Assembly (NCBI RefSeq): GCF_014647975.1
Contig: NZ_BMQF01000011.1
Coordinates: forward strand, 221,899 to 285,898
Source of the DNA: Streptomyces fumigatiscleroticus
GTDB taxonomy: Bacteria > Actinomycetota > Actinomycetes > Streptomycetales > Streptomycetaceae
Direction of reading: 5' to 3'
Length of the DNA: 64,000 nt
The position numbers were made by a program, and so were the translations under genes. Shown here in pieces: positions 18,189 through 25,655 of the stretch (within the stretch, counting starts at the first letter, position 1; each line of letters starts with the position of its first letter). The notes beneath the pieces were generated by a model, which was given only the letters and a program-made list of their open reading frames with translations, was not told the origin of the DNA and made no database searches.

Positions 18189-18189
18189 C

Positions 18190-18203
18190 GTTTCACGTGA
18201 AAC
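18190..18203. promoter_or_regulatory. parS: parS site after trxA
   Basis: Perfect GTTTCACGTGAAAC one base after the trxA stop codon, just ahead of the operon terminator. Confidence 0.93.
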
Positions 18204-18204
18204 A

Positions 18205-18238
18205 CGAAGGGGCCGGCCCGGGCGGGTCGGCCCCTTCG
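18205..18238. terminator. Terminator between trxA and the convergent GNAT gene
   Basis: CGAAGGGGCCG (18205-18215) pairs perfectly with CGGCCCCTTCG (18228-18238). Placed between convergent genes, it could act in both directions. Confidence 0.75.
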
Positions 18239-18262
18239 CCATACAGCCATACGGGGGATGCC

Positions 18263-18880
18263 TCACAGGGGACGGAGCGCCGGCTCCTTCTGTACGGCTC
18301 CCAAGAGGCGGTCCAGCGCCATCTCCACGTCTTCCTTCCAGGAGATCGTCGTCCGCAGCTCCAGCCGCAGCCGGGGGTGAGCGGGGTGCTGCCGCACCGT
18401 TTTGAAGCCCACCGCCAGAAGATGGTCGGCGGGAAGAACACAGGCCGGTTCGGCCCAGCGGGCGTCCCCGAACGCCTCGATCGCCTTGAACCCCCGCCGC
18501 AGCAGGTCCTTGGCGACCGTCTGGACCATCACGCGCCCCAGGCCCTGGCCCTGATAGCCGGGCAGGATGAAGCCAGTGATCAGCTGCACCGCGTCCGGCG
18601 AGACGGGGCTGGTGGGAAACGCCGCCGAGCGGGGGACATAGGCGGGAGGGGCGTAGAGGACGAAGCCCACCGGTACATCGTCGACGTAGACGACCCGGCC
18701 ACAGGAGCCCCAGTCCAGCAGAACCGCCGAAATCCAGGCTTCCTTCTCCAGCGCCGATGTGCCTGCCTTTACCGCGGCCTCGCCGCTGACGGGATCCAGT
18801 TCCCAGAAGACGCACGAGCGGCAGCGCTGGGGAAGGTCCGGAAGGTTGTCCAGCGTGAGCGGTACGAGCCGACGCCCCAT
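18263..18880 (-). CDS. GNAT family N-acetyltransferase
   Basis: 205 aa from ATG 18880. Acetyl-CoA binding motif A is visible in LITGFILPGYQGQGLGRVMVQTV (Q/R-x-x-G-x-G/A type), preceded by GRVVYVDDVPVGFVLYAPP. A short Cys pair (CRSCVFWE) near residue 20 is typical of the SCO3888-like group next to parB. The open frame extends to 19150, but the ATG beginning MGRRLVPLTLDNL fits the family start. Acceptor substrate unknown. It overlaps the end of a possible small upstream gene. Confidence 0.88.
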   Translation of the reverse strand: MGRRLVPLTLDNLPDLPQRCRSCVFWELDPVSGEAAVKAGTSALEKEAWISAVLLDWGSCGRVVYVDDVPVGFVLYAPPAYVPRSAAFPTSPVSPDAVQLITGFILPGYQGQGLGRVMVQTVAKDLLRRGFKAIEAFGDARWAEPACVLPADHLLAVGFKTVRQHPAHPRLRLELRTTISWKEDVEMALDRLLGAVQKEPALRPL

Positions 18881-19025
18881 GAAGGCTGTTCCTCGCTTCC
18901 TTCGCCCGCCGCGCCACGGGCGGCTGTCAGAGCGCTCCGTTCCCTGAGCAGGCTGCCGATGAACCCGCTGACCGCGCCCAGCCCCAGACCCGCGCTCACC
19001 AGTCCGGTGCGGCTCACCGTACGCA
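18769..19025 (-). CDS. Possible small membrane protein overlapping the GNAT gene
   Basis: 85 codons in a different frame from the GNAT gene, which it overlaps by 112 bases. The first ~45 codons have strong G/C third positions and encode a hydrophobic helix (TGLVSAGLGLGAVSGFIGSLL), and AGAGGAAGG precedes the ATG. The overlapping part has poor bias. No family recognised; it may be a real short gene whose tail overlaps, or a chance frame. Confidence 0.4.
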
Positions 19026-19075
19026 TGGCCCCTGCCTTCCTCTGCGAGGTACTGCCAGGTGACTGCGCCATACCC

Positions 19076-19101
19076 GATCGCATCGTATCCACGATGCGAT
19101 C
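19076..19101. promoter_or_regulatory. Inverted repeat, candidate operator upstream of the GNAT/small ORF unit
   Basis: GATCGCATCGT - ATCC - ACGATGCGATC, 11-bp perfect arms and a 4-base loop, 51 bases upstream of the small ORF start. It lacks a T-run and is less GC-rich than local terminators, so an operator is more likely than a terminator. Confidence 0.5.
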
Positions 19102-19124
19102 CGGTACACACCGACGGGAAGCAA

Positions 19125-19168
19125 AGAGCGGGCCGTGTTCCGGTACACACCGGAACACGGCCCGCTCC
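19125..19168 (-). terminator. Strong terminator after parAB
   Basis: GAGCGGGCCGTGTTCCGGT (19126-19144) pairs perfectly over 19 bp with 19149-19167, leaving a 4-base loop (ACAC). It lies 44 bases beyond the parB stop. The loop side repeats CCGGTACACACCG, also found at 19101-19113. Confidence 0.85.
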
Positions 19169-19210
19169 CCGCCGGGCAGGGCGGCCCAGCGCCTCGCCTG
19201 TGTGTGAGGC

Positions 19211-20311
19211 TCAGGCGTCTGCTTCCTCGGAGTCGTCGTCCAGCAGGCTCTTCTGGAGGACCGGCCCCTCGCCGGGGGCGAGGGTGCCCAGGATTCGCTC
19301 GAGGTCCTCCATCGAGGCGAACTCGACGGTGATCTTGCCCTTCTTCTGACCGAGGTCGACCTTGACCCGGGTCTCGAAGCGGTCCGAGAGCCGGGTCGCC
19401 AGGTCGGACAGTGCCGGAGAGACCCGGGCACCGGCCCGGGGACCCTTGGAGCGCTGGACCTTCTGCGGCCGCGACCCCATGAGCGTCACGATCTCCTCGA
19501 CCGCCCGCACCGAGAGTCCCTCGGCGACGATCCTGTGGGCCAGCCGGTCCTGCTCCTCGGAGTCCTCGACGGAGAGCAGCGCCCGCGCGTGCCCCGCGGA
19601 GAGCACTCCGGCGGCCACCCGACGCTGGACCGCCGGCGAGAGCTTCAGCAGACGCAACGTGTTGGAGACCTGCGGACGTGAACGGCCGATGCGGTCCGCC
19701 AGCTGGTCGTGCGTGCAGTCGAAGTCCCTCAGCAGCTGGTCGTAGGCGGCTGCCTCTTCCAGCGGGTTCAGCTGCGCCCGGTGCAAGTTCTCCAGGAGGG
19801 CGTCCAGGAGAAGCTTCTCGTCCTCCGTGGCCCGCACGATGGCCGGGATCGCCTCCAGCCCCGCCTCACGGCAGGCCCGCCAGCGACGCTCACCCATGAT
19901 GAGCTCGTACCGTGACGGCCCCACCTGCCGGACCACAACCGGCTGGAGAAGACCGACCTCCTTGATGGAGGTCACGAGCTCCGCCAGAGCGTCCTCATCG
20001 AAGACGTCACGCGGCTGCCGCGGGTTCGGTGTGATGGCGTCGAGGGGGATCTCGGCGAAGTGGGCACCGAAGGGAGGCGCGGGCCTGTCCACGGAACCGT
20101 TCATCGGCGGCTCCTCTGTTTCACGTGAAACAGGCGGCAGCGTGGTGACCTTCGCCGCGGCGACGCCCCGGTCGGACGTCATCACGGGAGCGGCCGCGGT
20201 GGGCATGGAGACAGCCGCCCCCGTACCGGCCGGGGCCGCCGTCTTCTCCGTGGGGGCAGCAGGGATCAGCGCGCCGAGACCACGCCCCAGCCCCCTCCGT
20301 CGCTCACTCAC
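19211..20311 (-). CDS. parB: Chromosome partitioning protein ParB
   Basis: 366 aa from GTG 20311, overlapping the parA stop by four bases. Starts with the typical RRRGLGRGLGALIP. After a low-complexity stretch comes the CTPase/N-domain (IPLDAITPNPRQPRDVFDEDAL, box II GERRWRACREAGL), then the helix-turn-helix parS reader (CTHDQLADRIGRSRPQVSNTLRLLKL) and a C-terminal dimerisation segment. Loads on the parS sites around it and spreads as a clamp, organising origins for segregation into spores. A parS within the gene is translated as VSRET. Confidence 0.97.
   Translation of the reverse strand: MSERRRGLGRGLGALIPAAPTEKTAAPAGTGAAVSMPTAAAPVMTSDRGVAAAKVTTLPPVSRETEEPPMNGSVDRPAPPFGAHFAEIPLDAITPNPRQPRDVFDEDALAELVTSIKEVGLLQPVVVRQVGPSRYELIMGERRWRACREAGLEAIPAIVRATEDEKLLLDALLENLHRAQLNPLEEAAAYDQLLRDFDCTHDQLADRIGRSRPQVSNTLRLLKLSPAVQRRVAAGVLSAGHARALLSVEDSEEQDRLAHRIVAEGLSVRAVEEIVTLMGSRPQKVQRSKGPRAGARVSPALSDLATRLSDRFETRVKVDLGQKKGKITVEFASMEDLERILGTLAPGEGPVLQKSLLDDDSEEADA
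20118..20131. promoter_or_regulatory. parS: parS site inside parB
   Basis: Perfect GTTTCACGTGAAAC in the low-complexity N-terminal linker of parB; encodes VSRET on the parB strand. Confidence 0.93.
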
Positions 20312-21381
20312 TGAATCCCCTCCACCATATTCGGGTCGCTCTGGGCACTGATGTGGGCCTGCGTCGCGTCATAGCTGATGCCGACCCCCCTCAGCGCGAT
20401 TTCTCGTGCCGCCTCAAGATACGAGAGGGCACCACTCGATCCTGGATCGTAAGTCAGCACCGTCTGTCCGTAGCTCGGCGCCTCGGAGATACGGACCGAG
20501 CGGGGGATGCTCGTCCGCAGCACCTCCTCGCCGAAGTGGCTGCGCACCTCTTCCGCGACCTGGGACGCGAGGCGCGTCCGGCCGTCGTACATGGTGAGCA
20601 GGATCGTCGACACATGCAGGTCGGGGTTGAGGTGGCCCCGCACCAGGTCGACGTTGCGCAGCAGCTGACCCAGGCCCTCCAGTGCGTAGTACTCGCACTG
20701 GATCGGGATCAGGACCTCCTGGCCGGCGACCAGTGCGTTGACCGTCAGCAGGCCGAGCGACGGCGGGCAGTCGATGAGGATGTAGTCCAGCGGCTGCTCA
20801 TAGGCCTGGATCGCCCGCTGTAGCCGGCTCTCCCGCGCCACCAGGGAGACCAGCTCGATCTCCGCACCGGCGAGATCGATCGTGGCAGGTGCGCAGAAGA
20901 GGCCCTCGACGTCAGGGACCGGCTGGACGACCTCCGAGAGCGGCTTGCTCTCGACCAACACGTCGTAGATGGACGGGACTTCGGCGTGATGGTCGATGCC
21001 CAGCGCGGTGGACGCGTTGCCCTGCGGATCAAGGTCGACCACCAGGACCCGGCCACCGTGCAGAGCCAGTGACGCCGCAAGGTTGACCGTGGTCGTCGTC
21101 TTGCCCACGCCGCCCTTCTGGTTGGCGACCACCATGATGCGGGTTTCCTCGGGCCGCGGCAGACCCTCACCCGCGCGGCCCAGAGCCTCCACCGCGAGTT
21201 GGGCAGCACGACCGATCGGGGTGTCGTCCATGGGAGGCGGCGTTTCACGTGAAACATCCGCCCCCATCGACTCGGCACGGGGACCGGGGACCGGATCGGT
21301 CATCGGCCCCGCGATATTGGCGTCGGACCGCAAGGATTCACTCTCCTCGACTTCAGGCTCGCAATGAACAGAGCCTCCCAT
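20308..21381 (-). CDS. parA: Chromosome partitioning ATPase ParA
   Basis: 357 aa from ATG 21381. Deviant Walker A KGGVGKTTTTVNLA follows VVANQ; later motifs VLVVDLDPQGN and YILIDCPPSLGLLT. Dynamic ATPase that works with ParB-parS in sporulation septation. Start is uncertain: in-frame alternatives are ATG 21303, ATG 21231 (307 aa) and a GTG at 21600 embedded in a parS. The chosen N-terminal ~85 residues are acidic and not part of the ATPase fold, and include VSRET encoded by an internal parS. ParB start overlaps the stop (GTGA). Confidence 0.93.
   Translation of the reverse strand: MGGSVHCEPEVEESESLRSDANIAGPMTDPVPGPRAESMGADVSRETPPPMDDTPIGRAAQLAVEALGRAGEGLPRPEETRIMVVANQKGGVGKTTTTVNLAASLALHGGRVLVVDLDPQGNASTALGIDHHAEVPSIYDVLVESKPLSEVVQPVPDVEGLFCAPATIDLAGAEIELVSLVARESRLQRAIQAYEQPLDYILIDCPPSLGLLTVNALVAGQEVLIPIQCEYYALEGLGQLLRNVDLVRGHLNPDLHVSTILLTMYDGRTRLASQVAEEVRSHFGEEVLRTSIPRSVRISEAPSYGQTVLTYDPGSSGALSYLEAAREIALRGVGISYDATQAHISAQSDPNMVEGIQ
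21242..21255. promoter_or_regulatory. parS: parS site in the 5' part of parA
   Basis: Perfect GTTTCACGTGAAAC, read as VSRET in the parA frame, between the alternative starts at 21303 and 21231. Confidence 0.93.
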
Positions 21382-21716
21382 GTCTTCGGGGGTGTGAACC
21401 AGTGAGGCCTGGTGTTCTGTGGAGAATTCCACCTCTGTGGACAACTCCGTGACCCCCTCGAGGGACGGAGCGTCACGAGAAGCGGATTTGCGCTCTGAGG
21501 ATCCCAGGGATCCCAGAGGCTTGCGGTCGCGGGGTTCGGCCGCAGCGCGGCCGCGGCTGATGATGCCGTGCAGCAGGGAGCGACGTTTCACGTGAAACAC
21601 GATGCACAGCAGCCGAGGCCCAGCCGTCGCGACACTCCGGCATGCGTAGGTTTGGCAGCTTGTGTGGAGTACGTCTCGCCGTCAACAGGACTCCTGTCGG
21701 CACACGCGCTCCCCGA
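21382..21716. promoter_or_regulatory. parAB promoter region with parS and DnaA boxes
   Basis: 335 bases upstream of parA. Contains one perfect parS (21585-21598), a perfect DnaA box TGTGGACAA (21436-21444) and a one-mismatch box TGTGGAGAA (21418-21426). The parA frame stays open through here to a GTG at 21600, but third-position GC drops around the DnaA boxes, supporting a regulatory rather than coding role. No other gene seen. Confidence 0.6.
21585..21598. promoter_or_regulatory. parS: parS site upstream of parA
   Basis: Perfect GTTTCACGTGAAAC between rsmG and parA, about 200 bases ahead of the chosen parA start. Confidence 0.93.
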
Positions 21717-22436
21717 CTACCCGCGACGACGACGCGCCCGGCCCGTACGGGCCGCCTTCGCCCGTTTGGCGGCAAACCGCACGCCACCGGGGCTCTCGCC
21801 GACCTCCACCCGGACGACCGTGGACAGCGGATCCACGACCCCCTCGCCGACATGCAGGATCGACGTCTCCACGGCACCGAGCTTGCTCAGCGCGGTGGCC
21901 GCACTCTTCAGCTCTTCCTCCGCCGTGTCGCCCTTGAGCGCGAGCATCTCCCCGTACGGGCGCAGCAGCGGGATTCCCCAAGTGGCCAGCCGGTCCAGCG
22001 GTGCCACCGCCCGCGCCGTCACCACGTGCACCGGAGGAATCTTGCCCATGACCTCCTCGGCCCGGCCACGCACGACCGTCACATGGTCCAGGCCCAGCAG
22101 CTCCACGACCTCGGTGAGGAAGTTGGTGCGGCGCAGCAACGGCTCGAGAAGCGTGATCTTCAGGTCGCCGCGGACCAGAGCCAGGGGGATGCCGGGCAGG
22201 CCGGCGCCCGACCCCACATCGCACACCGTCACCGCCTCAGGCACGACTTCCGAGAGCACCGCGCAGTTCAGCAGGTGCCGCTCCCACAGGCGCGGCACTT
22301 CGCGCGGGCCGATCAGACCACGCTGCACGCCCGCCTCAGCGAGCAGCTCCGCATAGCGGACCGCATCCGCGAAGCGATCGCCGAACACCTCACGCGCCTG
22401 CTCAGGCGCGGGGGGAAGCTCCGCTGCCTCCGTCAC
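21717..22436 (-). CDS. rsmG: 16S rRNA (guanine-527 N7)-methyltransferase RsmG (GidB)
   Basis: 239 aa from GTG 22436. Rossmann methyltransferase with SAM motif CDVGSGAGLPGIPLALV, followed by LLEPLLRRTNFL and the WERHLLNC element typical of RsmG. Methylates G527 of 16S rRNA; loss gives low-level streptomycin resistance and altered antibiotic production in Streptomyces. C-terminal tail is Arg-rich. Separated from jag by a hairpin, so it may start its own transcript leading to parAB. Confidence 0.96.
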   Translation of the reverse strand: MTEAAELPPAPEQAREVFGDRFADAVRYAELLAEAGVQRGLIGPREVPRLWERHLLNCAVLSEVVPEAVTVCDVGSGAGLPGIPLALVRGDLKITLLEPLLRRTNFLTEVVELLGLDHVTVVRGRAEEVMGKIPPVHVVTARAVAPLDRLATWGIPLLRPYGEMLALKGDTAEEELKSAATALSKLGAVETSILHVGEGVVDPLSTVVRVEVGESPGGVRFAAKRAKAARTGRARRRRG

Positions 22437-22516
22437 GGGGAGACCGTCCTTCCGTACCTCGTCGACGCGGAGCGCGCCGACGCCAGAACCACCAGAACTA
22501 TCAGGCTGACAAAGTT

Positions 22517-22547
22517 CCGGCCCCGCCTGCGCTACAGACGGGGCCGG
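22517..22547 (-). terminator. Hairpin between jag and rsmG
   Basis: CCGGCCCCG (22517-22525) / CGGGGCCGG (22539-22547). Read on the minus strand it follows jag by 17 bases and is trailed by AACTTTGTC. Probably ends the rpmH-rnpA-yidD-yidC-jag unit, at least partly. Confidence 0.65.
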
Positions 22548-22563
22548 GAGATGTAGGAACCGA

Positions 22564-23076
22564 TCAGGCGGGAAGTACGACGACGAAGCGCTGCGGCTCC
22601 TCGCCCTCGGACTCGCTGCGCAGACCCGCGGCCTTGACCGCGTCGTGCACGACCTTGCGCTCGAACGGCGTCATCGGCTTCAGCCGCACGGGAGCGCCGC
22701 TGCTCTTGACCTCGGCCGCCGCCTTGGCGCCCAGCTCGGAGAGCTCGGTGCGCTTCTTGGCACGGTAGCCCGCGATGTCGAGCATCAGCCGGCTGCGGTC
22801 CCCGGTCTCGCGGTGCACGGCCAGTCGCGTGAGCTCCTGTAGCGCCTCCAGCACCTCGCCGTCACGGCCGACCAGCTTCTGAAGATCGCGGCTGCCCGCG
22901 TCGCTGATGATCGAGACGGAGGCGCGGTCGGCCTCGACGTCCATGTCGATGTCGCCGTCGAGGTCGGCGATGTCGAGCAGACCCTCCAGGTAGTCCGCCG
23001 CGATCTCACCCTCCTGCTCCAGGCGGGTCAGGGTGTCTGCACCCTCGGCAGCGGCGGAGGTGGTGCCTTCCGTCAC
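22564..23076 (-). CDS. jag: Jag/KhpB-type RNA-binding protein (KH + R3H)
   Basis: 170 aa. The middle contains the KH type fold (ASVSIISDAGSRDLQKLVGRDGEVLEALQELTRLAV), the C-terminus an R3H domain (RLMLDIAGYRAKKRTEL and MTPFERKVVHDAVKAA). An acidic N-terminal section replaces the longer Jag_N domain of Firmicutes. GTG start. Conserved immediately after yidC (15-base gap); a cytoplasmic RNA chaperone-like protein linked to envelope and division genes in other bacteria. Confidence 0.93.
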   Translation of the reverse strand: MTEGTTSAAAEGADTLTRLEQEGEIAADYLEGLLDIADLDGDIDMDVEADRASVSIISDAGSRDLQKLVGRDGEVLEALQELTRLAVHRETGDRSRLMLDIAGYRAKKRTELSELGAKAAAEVKSSGAPVRLKPMTPFERKVVHDAVKAAGLRSESEGEEPQRFVVVLPA

Positions 23077-23091
23077 GGGATGGACTCCTTC

Positions 23092-24375
23092 TTACTTCTT
23101 CGACGGGGACTTGGGCCGCTGCGGACCTTTGCGCTGTCCGGACTGGGCCTTGCTGCGGGTACCCGTGCCGGGCTTCTGCGCGGCCTTCTTCGCAGCGGGG
23201 GCGGCGGGCTCGGCGTCCTCGGGCTGGTCGTCGGACTTGCTCAGCGACGTGACCGGCCCGGTGCTTTCGGCCGCCTTCTGGCCGCCGGACTGGCGCTGGG
23301 ACTTGCTCTGCCGCTTGGGCTGCTGCCGCTTGGGCTGGGTGGTGGTGACCTGCGCACCGTCCTCCGCCTGTGCGGCGGCCGGGCTCTCGCTCTTCACCAC
23401 GGTGCCGTCGGTCTGGGCCGCCAGGCCCGCCTTGCCGAGACCGTTGATGAACTTGCGCTCGGCCTCGTTGCGGTCACGGCCCTTGGCGACGATGGCCTTG
23501 ACGATGGCGCGCTCGCGCCGGTTGCGGGTCTTGCCGTGCCGCGTGACGTGCTTGTACAGGCGCTCCAGGTACGCGGCCTGGGCCTTGGAACCCGGGGTCG
23601 GGTTGTTGTGGATCACGTACATCTGCTGGCCCATGGTCCACACGTTGGTGGTCAGCCAGTAGACGAGGACACCGACCGGGAAGTTGATGCCGAAGACGGC
23701 GAACATCACGGGGAAGACGTACATCAGCATCTTCTGCTGCTGCATGAACGGCGTCTTCACCGTCGTGTCCACGTTCTTCGTCATCAGCTGGCGCTGGGTG
23801 AAGAACTGCGACGCCGACATCGCGATGATCATGATGGCGGTGACGACCCGGACGTCCGTCAGCGTGGAACCGAGCGCCTCGACCTTGTCGGAGCTGGACG
23901 TGAACTTCACGGCCAGCGGAGCACCGAAGATGTGCGCCTTCTGCGCACTCTCCAGCAGGCTCTTGTTGATCACGCCGATGGTGTCGCCCGACGCGATGCC
24001 GTTGAGCACGTGGTACAGGGCGAAGAAGAACGGCGACTGCGCCAGGATGGGAAGGCACGAGGAGAGCGGGTTGGTACCCGTCTCCTTGTACAGCTTCATC
24101 ATCTCTTCGGACTGGCGCTGCCGGTCGTTCTTGTAGCGCTCCTGGATCTTCTTCATCTCCGGCTGGAGCGTCTGCATGGCGCGCGTCGCCTTGATCTGCT
24201 TCACGAAGAGCGGGATCAGGCAGATGCGGATCAGAATCACCAGGGACACGATGGACAGGCCCCAGGCCCACCCGGTGTCGGGGCCGAAGATGGCGCCGTA
24301 CACCGTGTGGAACTGGACGATGACCCAGGAGACAGGTGTCGTGATGAAGCTGAAGAGGCTGGCAATCGTGTCCAC
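23092..24375 (-). CDS. yidC: Membrane protein insertase YidC
   Basis: 427 aa from GTG 24375. Five predicted membrane segments; the insertase core contains LVILIRICLIPLFVKQ and TNPLSSCLPILAQSPFFFALYHV with the conserved basic residue in the groove. The last ~150 residues are a hydrophilic Lys/Gln/Arg tail, long for the family, as commonly seen in Streptomyces, where it may bind ribosomes. Part of the rpmH-rnpA-yidD-yidC-jag set. Confidence 0.96.
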   Translation of the reverse strand: MDTIASLFSFITTPVSWVIVQFHTVYGAIFGPDTGWAWGLSIVSLVILIRICLIPLFVKQIKATRAMQTLQPEMKKIQERYKNDRQRQSEEMMKLYKETGTNPLSSCLPILAQSPFFFALYHVLNGIASGDTIGVINKSLLESAQKAHIFGAPLAVKFTSSSDKVEALGSTLTDVRVVTAIMIIAMSASQFFTQRQLMTKNVDTTVKTPFMQQQKMLMYVFPVMFAVFGINFPVGVLVYWLTTNVWTMGQQMYVIHNNPTPGSKAQAAYLERLYKHVTRHGKTRNRRERAIVKAIVAKGRDRNEAERKFINGLGKAGLAAQTDGTVVKSESPAAAQAEDGAQVTTTQPKRQQPKRQSKSQRQSGGQKAAESTGPVTSLSKSDDQPEDAEPAAPAAKKAAQKPGTGTRSKAQSGQRKGPQRPKSPSKK

Positions 24376-24378
24376 TAA

Positions 24379-24753
24379 TCATGCTCCTTGGGCATGGGAC
24401 GAGGTCTCTGCGGCCGGGCTCGAAGGACTCGACGGACTCGTGGGAGAAGTCTGTCCCTCGGTGGCCGGTTCGGCGGCGGAGGGCCCGCCCTTGCGTGCGC
24501 GCCAGGCGTCACGCAGCATTTCGTGCCACCGCGGGCGCTTGCGCGGAGGGACATGGTCCACGCCGCCCAGCGACCACGGATTGCACCGCAGGATGCGCCA
24601 GGCGGTGAGTGCCGTTCCCTTGATCGCACCGTGCCGGTCGATGGCCGTGTAGCCGTAGTGGGAACACGACGGGTAGTACTTGCACACCGGCCCGAGCAGT
24701 GGACTGATCGTCCACTGGTACAGCTTGATCAGAGCCAGCAGCGGGTACTTCAT
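24379..24753 (-). CDS. yidD: Membrane protein insertion efficiency factor YidD
   Basis: 124 aa. Contains the family signature CKYYPSCSHYGYTAIDRHG and WRILRCNPWSLGG near residues 24-67. The C-terminal 40 residues are a Ser/Pro-rich extension. Start overlaps the rnpA stop by four bases, and it lies 3 bases before yidC, so it is translated within the same operon. Confidence 0.95.
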   Translation of the reverse strand: MKYPLLALIKLYQWTISPLLGPVCKYYPSCSHYGYTAIDRHGAIKGTALTAWRILRCNPWSLGGVDHVPPRKRPRWHEMLRDAWRARKGGPSAAEPATEGQTSPTSPSSPSSPAAETSSHAQGA

Positions 24754-25121
24754 CGCGCGCCCCCTCCCAGTAGCCGCTGGAGGGCGGCATCCAGGTCTCG
24801 GGCCAGCTGTGCGTGGTCGGCGTCACCCGCACCGGGCAGCGCTCGTACCACTACCAGGCTACCGGGGGGCAACAGGGTGATTCGCTCGCGCATCAGATGG
24901 CGAAGTCTGCGCTTCACCTTGTTGCGCACGACCGCGCCACCCACGGCCTTGCTCACGACGAAACCCGCACGCGTCGAGGGAGCGCTCTCCCCAGGCGCGT
25001 GCGGGTCCGTGGCACCGCTACGAAGGTGGACGACGAGGGACGGGCGTCCTGCCCGGCGACCTCGTCGCACCGCGGTCGCGAAGTCCTCGCGCCGCCTCAG
25101 CCGGTTCTCGGTGGGCAGCAC
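24750..25121 (-). CDS. rnpA: Ribonuclease P protein component
   Basis: 123 aa, basic. Start MLPTENRLRRREDFATAVRRG and the RNR motif AVVRNKVKRRLRHLMRE are diagnostic. Works with RNase P RNA in 5' maturation of tRNAs. A ~15-residue insert (SGATDPHAPGES) precedes the core strand. Directly downstream of rpmH (21-base gap). Confidence 0.96.
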   Translation of the reverse strand: MLPTENRLRRREDFATAVRRGRRAGRPSLVVHLRSGATDPHAPGESAPSTRAGFVVSKAVGGAVVRNKVKRRLRHLMRERITLLPPGSLVVVRALPGAGDADHAQLARDLDAALQRLLGGGAR

Positions 25122-25142
25122 GATGTCATGACCTGACCGGGA

Positions 25143-25280
25143 TCAGGCGGACAGACGGGCGCGACCCTTGCTACGGCGGGACGCGAGGATCGCGCGGCCG
25201 GCACGGGTGCGCATACGCAGCCGGAAGCCGTGGGTCTTCGCGCGACGACGGTTGTTCGGCTGGAAGGTGCGCTTGCTCAC
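25143..25280 (-). CDS. rpmH: 50S ribosomal protein L34
   Basis: 45 aa from GTG 25280. Sequence begins SKRTFQPNNRRRAKTHGF and ends RRSKGRARLSA, the universally conserved L34. First gene of the operon reading away from dnaA. Confidence 0.97.
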   Translation of the reverse strand: MSKRTFQPNNRRRAKTHGFRLRMRTRAGRAILASRRSKGRARLSA

Positions 25281-25655
25281 TCGGGGGCTCCAGAAAGATA
25301 TCGGGGTTGGCGGGGTGCCGTCCTGGCTGTCACCGTGCGCCCACGAGTAGCTCGCGTTACGCCCGAGTGCACCGCTTACCGATCACCGTCAGCGATCTGT
25401 GCCCATCGGAGGCAGGCGGCAGCAGCCATCGACAACTCGACCTGGTTACGGTACGCGCGGCTACGCCATCCGGTCAAACCGGCGGCCGTGGGGGACACTG
25501 TCCACAGGCTGGGGACAACAACTTGAACCGCACCCGTCGCGCTGACTACCGTGGCTGGACTCCGATTCGTTCCCTTGTCCCTGCACCACCCGATTTACAT
25601 CCCGACCCCGTCCTTCGAATCACACGTTCGAGGGACCCGTGAGAGAGCGTGCCCT
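25281..25655. promoter_or_regulatory. rpmH-dnaA divergent promoter region
   Basis: 375 bases between the divergent starts. It holds two DnaA-box-like sequences, CTGTCCACA (25498-25506) and, inverted, TGGGGACAA (25510-25518), each one mismatch from consensus. A -35/-10 pair for dnaA follows. Consistent with the known autoregulation of Streptomyces dnaA. No gene of its own. Confidence 0.75.
25523..25552 (+). promoter_or_regulatory. Candidate dnaA promoter
   Basis: TTGAAC (25523-25528), 18-base spacer, TACCGT (25547-25552). The DnaA-box pair ends only 4 bases upstream of the -35, a good position for DnaA to modulate its own promoter. Confidence 0.6.

Noticed and set aside
25551..25655. 35-codon extension of DnaA
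   Set aside because: Overlaps the promoter -10 region and is not conserved in DnaA.
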